Positions 1 through 8,935 of a DNA stretch of 64,000 nt are shown here, in pieces. The position numbers were made by a program, and so were the translations under genes. Position 1 is the first letter of the stretch. Every line of letters starts with the position of its first letter. The notes beneath the pieces were generated by a model. It had not been told where the DNA came from, searched no databases, and saw only the letters and a list, made by a program, of their open reading frames with translations. Source of the DNA: Methanococcoides sp. LMO-2 (lineage in GTDB: Archaea > Halobacteriota > Methanosarcinia > Methanosarcinales > Methanosarcinaceae); assembly GCF_038432375.1 (NCBI RefSeq), contig NZ_JBCAUS010000003.1:1-64000 (forward strand). The letters run 5' to 3'.

Positions 1-711
1 ATCAACCAGAGTTATTTGTTAAAGCACACAAAATTTGGAAGTTAACTAAGAATTGTCGGAAAAGAACTCTATTTAATTAGAGAGTTGTTTTCTATGCACA
101 ATAGTTGGTTATTTCTTTTTGATAGATAATGTCACTATCAGTCAGAATTAACCGAACTGCCACTTTCAACGTCAGACCGGAAAAGCTCCGGTCTCCACCA
201 ATGATTTTGATTTGGAGGTGATAAATCCACACACATTGTGCGGAATTGAATATATGTCGTTTTTAGTATATAAGACTTTGGATTGCTTATATACTTGCAG
301 ACTCACAATAGAAAGCGATAAAGCGAATCAAACGTAATTGTTGACCCGTATTATTGCCCGCCTTGCGAGGTCTCCTAAATGCACGGACTTGTATATAAGC
401 GTTTTGATTGCCCACATACATCCATGCTCGCAACGAAGAGCAAAAGAAACGACCACTGATCATAGTGATCCGCATTCTTACTCGCCTTGCGAGGACTCCT
501 ACATATACAAACTAGTATAAATAGATATCCATTGCCATACTTTTTACTTATCTACTCGAGGAGAAACTCGCGATATTGCCATACTCTAATAAGGCCAATA
601 ATGCAATACAACTTCATGACAAAAATAGCAGAATAATTACAAAAACGGGTCCAAACAATAGAAAACATACGCAACCTTTAACAATATATGGTGCATAAAT
701 GATGCGATATA
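1..711. other. AT-rich intergenic region with hairpin and repeats
   Basis: No convincing gene is seen in these 711 bases. A perfect 8-bp stem (AGACCGGA / TCCGGTCT, loop AAAGC) lies at 174-194, and a full Shine-Dalgarno-like GGAGGTGAT sits at 214-222 without a good reading frame behind it; only a 33-codon TTG-started frame at 236 follows. A 19-bp motif is repeated at 359 and 483, in each case followed by a GTATAWA box. The rest is low-complexity AT-rich sequence that may hold the promoter of the translation factor gene downstream. Confidence 0.5.
359..527. repeat. Direct repeat of a leader-like element
   Basis: CGCCTTGCGAGGWCTCCTA occurs at 359-377 and 483-501, with one mismatch (W). The ungapped similarity continues for about 40 bases to a TATA-like GTATATAA / GTATAAAT. 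The core CTTGCGAG is matched by CTCGCAACGAAG in between. The arrangement looks like two copies of a promoter-linked operator, but no function can be named. Confidence 0.4.
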
Positions 712-1059
712 TTGTATAAATTTGAAAGAGGAATCAAACTGTACAAAAAGAACTCCGGTAACAACAATGCTGCACCTCAGCAGGTAACACGTGTAAGAAC
801 ACCACGAAAAGAGAACGGAGAAATCCTTGCAACCGTAGAGAACCTTCTGGGTGCAAACCGACTAAGACTGCGGTGCATGGATGGTGTGGTCCGCATGGGA
901 CGCATTCCCGGATCTATGAAAAAGAGAACATGGATACGCGAAGGTGACATTGTTATTGCAGTACCATGGGATTTCCAGGATACAAAAGCAGATGTCATCT
1001 GGAAATATACCCGCCCACAGGTAAACTGGCTTGAACGCAAAGGTTTCCTCAAAGGATAA
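712..1059 (+). CDS. eif1A: Translation initiation factor aIF1A (eIF1A)
   Basis: Archaeal homologue of eIF1A, an OB-fold protein that binds the 30S A site and promotes initiator tRNA binding and scanning. The 115-residue frame has the family core [22 protein letters not shown], then RCMDG, GRIPG and the tail [10 protein letters not shown]. Start choice is uncertain. The TTG at 712 has no ribosome binding site, whereas a CTG at 739 sits 6 bases behind GAAAGAGG and would give [10 protein letters not shown], a plausible N-terminus. The Rio1 kinase gene starts 2 bases after the stop, so the two are surely co-transcribed. Confidence 0.95.
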   Translation: MYKFERGIKLYKKNSGNNNAAPQQVTRVRTPRKENGEILATVENLLGANRLRLRCMDGVVRMGRIPGSMKKRTWIREGDIVIAVPWDFQDTKADVIWKYTRPQVNWLERKGFLKG

Positions 1060-1061
1060 TT

Positions 1062-1859
1062 ATGAAAAAAAAACTAGAAGGCAAAATAAAGCGTCTTGAC
1101 AATGATGTCGATAAATTACGTGTTCGACGCAAAGACAGCGATACGCTCAAAGTGATCGAGAATGTATTTGATAATGCCACTTTAAAAGCACTCTATACTC
1201 TCTCAAACAAGGGGATTGTAGAAGCCCTGGGCGGGTCCATCAGTACAGGAAAGGAAGCAAACGTGTTCCTCGCCAGTGGCGAAAACGAAAAGGATATCGC
1301 AGTAAAGATCTACAGGATATCTTCAAGCACTTTCAGATCAATGGAAGATTACATCCTCGGAGATCCGCGTTTTAGTAACGTACGCCACAACAAAAGGGAC
1401 ATAATCTTTGCATGGACAAGAAAAGAGTTCAGAAACCTTATGCGTGCAAAGGCCGCCGGGATCCGCGTACCAGAACCCATTATAACTGAAAGGAACATCC
1501 TGATAATGGAATTCATGGGCGAGAATGGAAATCCTTACCCCCTGCTCAAAGAAACAAAACTGGATGAGGAAGAAGGACAGAAAATCTTCGAAACAATAGT
1601 AGAAGACATGCATAAGCTTTACAAAGAAGCAAGCCTCGTCCATGGTGACCTGAGCGAATACAACATACTTATCGATCCAGAAGACATAACACCCATTATT
1701 ATCGATATGGGACAATCTGTGACTCTGGAGCACCCGCGCGCAGACCAGTTCCTGAGGCGAGACATAGAGAACCTGCTCAGGTACTTTAAGCGATACAAGA
1801 TCGATGCGTCACCTCAAAGCATCTACGAGCGGATAAAAAGAACAGAACCTGATAACTAA
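1062..1859 (+). CDS. rio1: RIO1-type serine/threonine protein kinase
   Basis: Atypical protein kinase/ATPase of the Rio1 family, which acts in late maturation of the small ribosomal subunit. Visible motifs are the flexible ATP loop STGKEANVF (residues 61-69), the catalytic HGDLSEYN (D196, N201) and the metal-binding IDMGQ (D215). At 265 residues it is typical for archaeal Rio1. The ATG lies directly behind the aIF1A stop, and a KH-domain gene follows 38 bases downstream. This aIF1A-Rio1-KH order is common in euryarchaea and groups translation start with 18S/16S maturation. Confidence 0.95.
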   Translation: MKKKLEGKIKRLDNDVDKLRVRRKDSDTLKVIENVFDNATLKALYTLSNKGIVEALGGSISTGKEANVFLASGENEKDIAVKIYRISSSTFRSMEDYILGDPRFSNVRHNKRDIIFAWTRKEFRNLMRAKAAGIRVPEPIITERNILIMEFMGENGNPYPLLKETKLDEEEGQKIFETIVEDMHKLYKEASLVHGDLSEYNILIDPEDITPIIIDMGQSVTLEHPRADQFLRRDIENLLRYFKRYKIDASPQSIYERIKRTEPDN

Positions 1860-1897
1860 AAACGTAATTAAGATCACAATAATCAACAGGAATACAT

Positions 1898-2434
1898 ATG
1901 ACCCATATCAAAGTACCACAGGACAGGATCGGCGCGATCATCGGCCCAAAAGGCAATGTTAAAAAGATGATCGAGGAAAAATCCACCTCTAAATTGGAAA
2001 TTGACAGTGAAAACGGAACCATCGAGATCGTACCCGGAGACGACCCGGTAGGGGCTATGAGAGCAGCCGATGTAATACAGGCCATAGGAAGAGGATTCAA
2101 TCCTGAAAAGGCCTACAGCTTCTTTGACAACGATATGCTGATGCTTGAAATAATTGACCTCTCACATGCAGCATCCACTCCAAAAGAATTGCTGCGCCTC
2201 AAAGGAAGGATCATCGGCAAAGGTGGAAAGACCAGAGAGATCGCAGAGAGCCTCATCGGTGTAAAGATATCAGTCTACGGGAAAACAGTAAGCATAATCG
2301 GTGACCCTGAACAGATAATCATAATCAGGACCGCAATGGAAATGCTCATCGACGGTGCGAACCACGGTTCAGTATACAGCTTCCTCGAAAAGAAGAAGCA
2401 GGACCTTATGCGAGCACAACTTGATTCATATTAA
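1898..2434 (+). CDS. KH-domain RNA-binding protein (Dim2/Pno1-like)
   Basis: 178-residue protein with two KH domains. The first starts at residue 5 with the GxxG loop IGPKGNVKK (about 17-25). The second carries LKGRIIGKGGKTREIAE (about 100-116), the divergent KH of Pno1/Dim2. Archaeal Dim2 partners with Rio1 and aIF2alpha in 16S rRNA 3'-end maturation, which fits its place behind rio1. It ends in TAA and is followed by a stem-loop. Confidence 0.9.
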   Translation: MTHIKVPQDRIGAIIGPKGNVKKMIEEKSTSKLEIDSENGTIEIVPGDDPVGAMRAADVIQAIGRGFNPEKAYSFFDNDMLMLEIIDLSHAASTPKELLRLKGRIIGKGGKTREIAESLIGVKISVYGKTVSIIGDPEQIIIIRTAMEMLIDGANHGSVYSFLEKKKQDLMRAQLDSY

Positions 2435-2445
2435 TACCAGATCTT

Positions 2446-2482
2446 TGAAGGGGTACCATACAGCACATACAAAACCCCTTCA
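2446..2482 (+). terminator. Stem-loop after the aIF1A-rio1-KH operon
   Basis: Perfect 9-bp inverted repeat TGAAGGGGT (2446-2454) / ACCCCTTCA (2474-2482) with a 19-base loop, just after the KH stop codon. There is no strong T-run behind it, so it may be a processing or stability structure rather than a terminator. Confidence 0.4.
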
Positions 2483-2544
2483 TACCACATTATTCCTTGA
2501 GCCGGACACTTCATTCCTGTAAATACCTCCCGGAGGCTAATGAA

Positions 2545-2952
2545 ATGGGTGAAACAAAGACCATCGTACAAAAAGCAATCGAAATGGGTGATTTTTCAAC
2601 ACTGGTAGATGCGGCTAAAAAATTAGGCCTTGACAAGAAGTTCGATAGCGACGGACCATATACAATATTCGCACCTATGGAAAAGGCATTCGAACCAATA
2701 CCCGATAGTGTGATAGATGAAGCTTTTGATGACCCTGATTACCTCATGAATGTCATAAACTACCATATCGTAAAAGGAAAATACCTGATATCAGACCTTA
2801 TGGAAACTGACTCATTGACCGCACTCAATGACAAGGAACTGGAAATTTCAAAAGATGGTGATGTAAAGATCAACGGGATCCCCATCGAAAAAGAAGATAT
2901 CGAATGCAGCAATGGGGTAATTCATGCCATTGCAGATATACTGATACCCTGA
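2545..2952 (+). CDS. Fasciclin (FAS1/beta-Ig-H3) domain protein
   Basis: Single FAS1 domain of 135 residues: TIVQKAIEMGDFSTLVDAAK, then the conserved box YTIFAPMEKAFEPIP (about 38-52), NYHIVKGKYL and the C-terminal NGVIHAIADIL. FAS1 domains usually mediate cell-surface adhesion, but no signal peptide is seen here, so the protein may be cytoplasmic. The start is the ATG at 2545, because GGAGG at 2532-2536 lies 8 bases ahead. A longer frame begins at a TTG at 2497 but has no ribosome binding site. Confidence 0.85.
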   Translation: MGETKTIVQKAIEMGDFSTLVDAAKKLGLDKKFDSDGPYTIFAPMEKAFEPIPDSVIDEAFDDPDYLMNVINYHIVKGKYLISDLMETDSLTALNDKELEISKDGDVKINGIPIEKEDIECSNGVIHAIADILIP

Positions 2953-2968
2953 ATCCTGCAATAAAGGC

Positions 2969-4549
2969 TTAAAGTGGAAGCATCACATGAACCGTGGTGC
3001 CCTTCCCCTGTTCACTTTCTACCCACATCTGCCCTTCATGCAGACCTACAAGTTTCTTCGTGAGCGCAAGCCCCAGACCGGTGCCACTATAAAGCCTCTT
3101 TGTAGAACCATCTACCTGATAGAACTTGTCATAAAGATGAGGCAATTGCTCCTTTGGAATACCAATACCATCGTCCTTAATGGTGATATGCACCATCTCA
3201 CCAAGCGTTACGGCATCAATGGCAACAGTTCCCCCCTCTGAAGTGAATTTTACAGCATTTGATAATAGGTTGTAAATAATATGCCTGAACTTTGCCTTGT
3301 CGGCATTGACCTGTGGAAGATCCGGATCCAGATCATAAGAGAATGACACATTCTTTTCCAGAATAGAATGCATTATAGAATCTTTTGCCTCCATGATAAC
3401 CGGGATCATAGCAAACGTTTCGAAGGTTACTTCCTCTTTACCTGCTTCTATCATTGAGATCTCAAGAATATCATTTATGATCTCAGAAAGGTGGTTGCCG
3501 TTCTTGGAGACGTTCTGCAGATATCTTCGCTGAACATCGTTGAGCTCACCGCATCTGCCATCAAGCAGTATCTCCGAAAACCCTATAACTGAATTAAGAG
3601 GCGTCCTGAGTTCATGACTTACATTAGCAAGGAACTCACTCTTGGAACAATTAGCAGCATCCTCAAGAGCCTGTGCACGTTTAAGACATTCTTCAGCATT
3701 CTTTGTTTCACTGATATCATGGATCATTATAGAAAGCTGAGAGGGTACATTGTCCTTGTCAACCATAACATTACAATCAACCATAGCAGGGAAAATACTG
3801 CCATTCTTCCTCATATTCCAAACCTCTTCCTGTTTGAAATTACCATCTGCAAGCACCATGTCAAGCAAATATTTCAAGCGAGGAACCTGATCATCGTCAC
3901 AGAACATAAGGAAGTCACCTCCGGGAATCTCTTCCGGAGAATATCCATGCATTATTGCAAAAGCCTCGTTAAGATAAAGGAGAGTTCCCTTCATATCCAC
4001 GATTGCAACCCCATATTTTGCCGTATCTGCAAGAGTCTTAAAAATAACCAGGTCCTTTTCCACAAGTATTTGCTCGGCAAAACTTCCAAGGAAATCTGAA
4101 ATGCAGTCGATGAGATCCTTTTCTTCATTCAAACAAGAGAGAATACCGGCACTATCCGGCATTTCCTGAAAATAAACCTCTAACTTTCCATGGACAGTCC
4201 CTTCAACAAGTATGTCAGAAGCATATTTCGAAGACGAAAGATTAAACTCCCCTGACTGAAAAACCATATCATCGAACTTGATCCTCGAACAGGATATGGA
4301 GGATTTTTGCATCCCCGATGGAACCATGTTCACAACATTCCGAAAACCAGCCTCCAGAGAGGCGGAATCATTAATAGCTTTATGAACCGAATTCAAAAAA
4401 CGCACAAAACTCATCCGATTATCATGAGTTGGGGCCTGCCCTTTTGGAACACTGGCCAGGTCAGACCTATTAATAATTTCAACATTACCAGGGTCGTTAC
4501 TATTGACCATTACGCACGAGGAGCGTCCATTTTCCTTTTCTGAGATCAT
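2969..4549 (-). CDS. PAS-domain sensor histidine kinase
   Basis: 526-residue cytoplasmic histidine kinase with no membrane segment. The N-terminal 165 residues are a weakly conserved sensor region. A PAS domain follows at about 168-290 (GVAIVDMKGTLLYLNEAFAIMHGYSPEEI), then a HisKA box with phosphoacceptor His (SEFLANVSHELRTPLNSV, about 305-322) and a HATPase (NLLSNAVKFTSEGG; DDGIGIP; GTGLGLALTKKLV). It lies alone between a convergent fasciclin gene and the lactate operon, so its partner regulator is unknown. Its kinase core closely resembles that of the amber-interrupted kinase at 13886. Confidence 0.9.
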   Translation of the reverse strand: MISEKENGRSSCVMVNSNDPGNVEIINRSDLASVPKGQAPTHDNRMSFVRFLNSVHKAINDSASLEAGFRNVVNMVPSGMQKSSISCSRIKFDDMVFQSGEFNLSSSKYASDILVEGTVHGKLEVYFQEMPDSAGILSCLNEEKDLIDCISDFLGSFAEQILVEKDLVIFKTLADTAKYGVAIVDMKGTLLYLNEAFAIMHGYSPEEIPGGDFLMFCDDDQVPRLKYLLDMVLADGNFKQEEVWNMRKNGSIFPAMVDCNVMVDKDNVPSQLSIMIHDISETKNAEECLKRAQALEDAANCSKSEFLANVSHELRTPLNSVIGFSEILLDGRCGELNDVQRRYLQNVSKNGNHLSEIINDILEISMIEAGKEEVTFETFAMIPVIMEAKDSIMHSILEKNVSFSYDLDPDLPQVNADKAKFRHIIYNLLSNAVKFTSEGGTVAIDAVTLGEMVHITIKDDGIGIPKEQLPHLYDKFYQVDGSTKRLYSGTGLGLALTKKLVGLHEGQMWVESEQGKGTTVHVMLPL

Positions 4550-4828
4550 CTATCTTCCACATCTACGCCTGAACTAACTGCAAAGACAACTACACAGAAT
4601 TGCTTTACAAAGACATGAATGACATCTTTTTCAATGTCACCGTACTACCACCTTTACCGGAATGATTGAACCATGATACCTTTTGGTTCCAACAATACCT
4701 ATAGGTCAATTGATACAAAAGATATTAAAGACTTTCTTCATAAAAACAGAAAAAAGATAGACCGAACCGCCAATAAATGAACGATTCGGGAAGCAGATTG
4801 TCATTAAAGGATGAGCTCACTACAAACG

Positions 4829-5926
4829 TTAATCCGTTTCCAGAAGTTCATCAATAAGCTCAAGCAGATCACGAATCTCAAGATCAGAAGTTCCATCCAG
4901 TCCAAGTGTCAGGTTATTGACACAGAAAGGACATGTTGTAAGCAAAACATCTGCTATCCGGGCCTGTTCAACTCGTTTTGCTGCGATCTGTTGTGAGATC
5001 TCCGGGAACTGTGACCTGACACCACCGCCGCCACCACAGCAACGTGCAGATTCCCGACTATCTTTCATTTCCAGAAAATCGATCTCAGGTATCATGTTGA
5101 TAAGATCACGGGGTGCATCATAAATACCCAGATGCCTTCCGATGTGGCATGGGTCATGGTAAGTCACTTTCCTGTTGAAAGGCTTTAGATCGAGATCCTG
5201 CTCGCTGAGCCACTCTACGAAGTGCATGGCTTTGAAATTCATATTCACTAAATGAGGGTATTCTTTCCTGAACATCCTTAAACACCCCGCACATGAGAAA
5301 AGCACGATCTTAGCACCGGTGTCTTCTATAGCTTTAATGTTAGCCTCCGCCTGCCCCCTTATGACCTCATCGGAAAAACCGATCCTTCCGAGTACGCTGC
5401 CACAGCAGACCTCATCAAGCAGTGTATAATCAACACCAAGTTTCTTCAATATGGAGATCCCTGCCATAGAAGTCTCCTGGTTACGGTAAGCTGCGCTGCA
5501 CCCTGTAAAATATGCGATCTTAGCGGGATGAGGATCTTCTCCAAATACCTCCCTTCGGCTTTTCGATTCACCGAACGGATTTCCCAGTGTAGCTATTGAA
5601 TCTGCTATCTTCCTGTGAGTTGAACCTACGGCACCTGAAGCCACGATGTCCTTCCTGGCAGCTTCGATGACCCCAACTACCTCCGTGGACGAAGGGCACC
5701 TGCGGGTACAATCGGCACAGGTAGTACACTGATATATGCGTTCCAGCACCGATTCATCAGGTTCGATGTCACCTGCGTATAGCCCATAACAAAGAGCCAT
5801 CTTACCCCTTGCTACTGACGAATCCCATTCAAGATTATCAAAAATAGGGCAGATCTCCTTACAGAAGCCGCACTGCGTGCAGTTAAGCATCTCCTTTTTC
5901 CATTCCTTCAGATTATCTGTCCTCAT
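4829..5926 (-). CDS. Fe-S subunit of a D-lactate/glycolate-type dehydrogenase (GlcF-like)
   Basis: 365-residue electron-transfer subunit with two 4Fe-4S motifs (C16-x2-C19-x2-C22-x3-C26-P and C67-x2-C70-x2-C73-x3-C77-P). Two CCG domains follow, marked by CCGSVLG and CCGGGGGVR, as in GlcF and heterodisulfide reductase HdrD. It probably passes electrons from the FAD subunit to a membrane or soluble carrier. Its ATG directly abuts the TGA of the FAD subunit gene, so the two are translationally coupled. A role in lactate oxidation is inferred from the racemase homologue in the same operon. Confidence 0.85.
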   Translation of the reverse strand: MRTDNLKEWKKEMLNCTQCGFCKEICPIFDNLEWDSSVARGKMALCYGLYAGDIEPDESVLERIYQCTTCADCTRRCPSSTEVVGVIEAARKDIVASGAVGSTHRKIADSIATLGNPFGESKSRREVFGEDPHPAKIAYFTGCSAAYRNQETSMAGISILKKLGVDYTLLDEVCCGSVLGRIGFSDEVIRGQAEANIKAIEDTGAKIVLFSCAGCLRMFRKEYPHLVNMNFKAMHFVEWLSEQDLDLKPFNRKVTYHDPCHIGRHLGIYDAPRDLINMIPEIDFLEMKDSRESARCCGGGGGVRSQFPEISQQIAAKRVEQARIADVLLTTCPFCVNNLTLGLDGTSDLEIRDLLELIDELLETD

Positions 5927-7351
5927 TCACTCTTCCTCCAGATGATACCTCAGACGGGAAATGAAATTATCCTCCCAGTCCATGATCTTGTTCGGGTTCA
6001 TAATATTATTAGGATCAAGAGCCATCTTGATCGTTCTCATGGCATCAAGGCTGCATTTTCTCTCCCTGAGGAAGAAAGGAGCTTTGGTCATACCAACCCC
6101 ATGCTCCCCGGTGATCGTACCGCCAAGATCCATGACCTTGCTGTAGATCTCCTCCACTGCCTTTTCTGCCTGATCCCAGTGAGACCTCTTCGTGGGATCC
6201 ATTAAAACTTTTGTATGCAGGTTCCCATCACCTGAGTGACCATAACTTGCAATTACAATGTCATATTTATCGGAAATTTCCTGAAAAGCTGTTACGGCTT
6301 CAGGAACCTTGCTCATTGGCACAGCCATGTCATCGGCAAGCATAACGGTCACCAGATCATCATCATACTTCGACAATGCAGGGATCATCGCCTTTCTGCC
6401 CTTCCAGAGCTCCTCCTTTCTCTCAGGATGATCTGTGAAGTCAACAGAAAGCGCACCGGAAGACTTGCAAACTTCCATCACTTTTCGTATCTGGTCCTTC
6501 ACATCATTAACACTACCATCAACCTCGATCAACAAAATGGCCTCCTCATCAGGAAGTCCCATGCAAACAGCCTTGTTCACTGCCTCGATGCAAACCCTGG
6601 ACATCAGTTCAAGCCCCGAAGGTATCAATGGCCTTGCGATCATGTTAGCAACACACTGACCTGCTTTTTCCAGGGTATCGAATACCGCCACTGCAACCGC
6701 AGTTGCCTCCGGCAATGGGGCGATCCTCAGTGTTATCTCGGTTATGATTCCAAGAGTACCTTCCATGCCACACATCAGCTTTTCCAGCTGGTAGCCAGCG
6801 GAGTTCTTCAGAGTCCTTGAACCAAGCTTTGCAATATCCCCCTTGGGGAACACAACCTCCATGCCAAGGACATAATCTCTTGTAGCACCATATTTCACAG
6901 CATTACCACCCGAGGCATTGGTAGCCACCATTCCCCCGATGTTAGCAACATTCCCACTGGATGGACCGGGGATGAAAAAACCATATTTTTCAAGCTCTGC
7001 GTTCAGGTCCTTGTGGGTCACACCAGGCTCTACCACCACATAAAGGTCCTCAATATGCAACTCCTTTATTGTGTTCATCCTCTGCAGATCAATGACCAAG
7101 CCACCTGCAACAGGTACACTGTGACCACAAAGTGCGGTTCCGGCACCCCTCGGTACTATCGGGAAAAGATGCTCATTCGCAAGCTTCACTATTTTCTCGA
7201 TCTCAGCAGTCGTCCTTGGCCTTATCACAGCATCAGGCATACTACGGTGGATGCCGGCATCGGTAGAGTAGGCATACAGCTCAGCCGTGGAGGTCCTGAT
7301 ATGAGCCTCACCTACAATATCCCGCAACTTGTTAATGATCTGCTGGTCCAT
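5927..7351 (-). CDS. FAD-linked oxidoreductase (D-lactate dehydrogenase/GlcD type)
   Basis: 474-residue flavoprotein of the FAD_binding_4/FAD-oxidase_C family, which oxidises 2-hydroxy acids such as D-lactate or glycolate. The FAD-binding stretch reads VPRGAGTALCGHSVP and FIPGPSSGNVANIGGMVATNASG. The C-terminal domain has SYGHSGDGNLHTK and TGEHGVGMTK. The ATG at 7351 is chosen because AAAGGTGA lies just ahead; a TTG six codons upstream overlaps the end of the racemase gene. It forms a tight operon with the racemase homologue (upstream) and the Fe-S subunit (downstream). Confidence 0.9.
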   Translation of the reverse strand: MDQQIINKLRDIVGEAHIRTSTAELYAYSTDAGIHRSMPDAVIRPRTTAEIEKIVKLANEHLFPIVPRGAGTALCGHSVPVAGGLVIDLQRMNTIKELHIEDLYVVVEPGVTHKDLNAELEKYGFFIPGPSSGNVANIGGMVATNASGGNAVKYGATRDYVLGMEVVFPKGDIAKLGSRTLKNSAGYQLEKLMCGMEGTLGIITEITLRIAPLPEATAVAVAVFDTLEKAGQCVANMIARPLIPSGLELMSRVCIEAVNKAVCMGLPDEEAILLIEVDGSVNDVKDQIRKVMEVCKSSGALSVDFTDHPERKEELWKGRKAMIPALSKYDDDLVTVMLADDMAVPMSKVPEAVTAFQEISDKYDIVIASYGHSGDGNLHTKVLMDPTKRSHWDQAEKAVEEIYSKVMDLGGTITGEHGVGMTKAPFFLRERKCSLDAMRTIKMALDPNNIMNPNKIMDWEDNFISRLRYHLEEE

Positions 7352-7361
7352 TATTTCACCT

Positions 7362-8612
7362 TTATTCAATAAGAGGAATTGTCAGACTGCCCTGTGGCAG
7401 AATAATAGCATGTGGTTCCTTGCCCTGTTCCCTGATAAGACCGACCGCTTTATCGAAAGCTTCCTGGATCCCTTCCTGTGATTCCAGTTTCGCAGACCTC
7501 AGGACATCACTATCAAGGTCGGAAACTGCCCACATCTTAGCCCACGTACCTATCTGTGCCATCCTTGCTGCCTTGTGGAATCCAAGCTTGTAACATTCGG
7601 ATGTCTTCTCCATGACTTCAGAGCAGGTCGCTGAGGAACCAAGCAGATTAAGGAAAGTATCCTCCCCTACGCCATCACGGCACTTGGACACTAATATAAT
7701 GATACCGCCCTCTTCGAGAGCAAGCCTTCCATTTTCGAGAGCCTTTTGCGACTGGTAAAGATCTATATCCATTGGATATGGTGCCGCTGTGAGTACGATG
7801 TTCCCTTTTTTGCTGAGCTTAGTGCAGAATACCTCATTGGCCTTATCAACAGCAGCATCAAAGGACCCGAACAGGTCCCCTGCTGTCATTGCATAAAGAC
7901 CATGGTCTGCAGTAAGAACTGTCTGGACCGAGAATATATTAAGGTCCTTAAGCACCTCCATGGCATCGGTCATGTCCTCTGCCACAGGATTGCCTTCAAG
8001 TGCAAGCGATTGTGCCGCATTGGAAAGAGCATGCTTATGGTTCATCTCAATTGTCTTATAGCCTGCAACTCCCGGAAGGAAGGCTTTTCTGCCACCGGTA
8101 TAGCCTGCAAAATAATGTGGCTCCACACTTCCGATAACAAGAATGTTGCCTGCCTGGCGCACCATCTTGTTGATATACATTTCAGTGCCATTGGAGGAAA
8201 CACCCAGATACTCCATATCTTCGTCCTTTCTGGCATCATGCACGAAGATCTGTTCCTTCATTTCATCATAGATCTCACCGAAAATAAACCTGAACTCATC
8301 CTCTGTAGGTGCCCTGTGTGCACCGGTCGCCACTATGAACTTCACATCAGGATGATCCGCCAGGATACCTTTCATGTCCTGAAGGACACGGGCAGTTGGA
8401 GTCGGGCGGGTGGCATCATTAACTATGACCAGAAGGCTGTCAGTATTCTTCACAAACTCATCAAAAGGTTCCCTGCCGATCGGATGTGAAAGTGCATGTG
8501 AGATTATCCCGGACTCATCCCCTACCTCCGGCTCATTTGGCGAAAGTACCTCATGCGGGATATTTACTTCAAGATCAACAAAATCCTTACCATAGGGAAT
8601 CTTCACATTCAT
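7362..8612 (-). CDS. larA: LarA-like nickel-pincer racemase (DUF2088)
   Basis: 416-residue member of the LarA family, which uses a nickel-pincer nucleotide cofactor to racemise or epimerise 2-hydroxy acids. Visible are VNDATRPTP, VATGAHRAPTEDE and VEPHYFAGYTGGRKAFLPG (the Lys region that binds the pincer cofactor), then MNHKHAL. The ATG at 8612 has AGGAG 8 bases ahead. Being first in an operon with a GlcD/GlcF dehydrogenase, it could convert L-lactate to the D form for oxidation. LarA homologues vary in substrate, so this is an inference. No larB/larC/larE cofactor genes are in the window. Confidence 0.85.
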   Translation of the reverse strand: MNVKIPYGKDFVDLEVNIPHEVLSPNEPEVGDESGIISHALSHPIGREPFDEFVKNTDSLLVIVNDATRPTPTARVLQDMKGILADHPDVKFIVATGAHRAPTEDEFRFIFGEIYDEMKEQIFVHDARKDEDMEYLGVSSNGTEMYINKMVRQAGNILVIGSVEPHYFAGYTGGRKAFLPGVAGYKTIEMNHKHALSNAAQSLALEGNPVAEDMTDAMEVLKDLNIFSVQTVLTADHGLYAMTAGDLFGSFDAAVDKANEVFCTKLSKKGNIVLTAAPYPMDIDLYQSQKALENGRLALEEGGIIILVSKCRDGVGEDTFLNLLGSSATCSEVMEKTSECYKLGFHKAARMAQIGTWAKMWAVSDLDSDVLRSAKLESQEGIQEAFDKAVGLIREQGKEPHAIILPQGSLTIPLIE

Positions 8613-8935
8613 TCCATCTTCTCCTTTTACGCGCATCAGGACATACAATTAATACTACCATAACCGGACCAGACCGGATTATAACATAACAGTGTATAAT
8701 TGCACCACTGTAAGCAAAGTTAGTATAAAAAGGCTAGCTATGGTACAAAGAAACAAGTTACAATATAAAAGAATAACCCTTGTGATCCTCAAGGACAAAT
8801 AAAAGAGATAATCAAGAGTATATCAAAAAAATGACTCAACCCTCACAGAACAAGGTCATCGATTACCAAAAGGACTCATCGGAAATTAGCAGTGATGTAT
8901 TTTATTTTTCCCTTCAATTGTATTATTACACCGTC
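8613..8935. promoter_or_regulatory. Promoter region of the larA operon with candidate operator
   Basis: No gene is seen between larA and the mscS end. An imperfect dyad ATAACCGG-N6-CCGGATTAT lies at 8660-8682, about 50 bases ahead of larA, and overlaps a minus-strand TTATAATC box. This is a good candidate operator for the lactate operon. A second TATA-like box (AGTATAAAAAGG) is near 8730. Confidence 0.4.
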
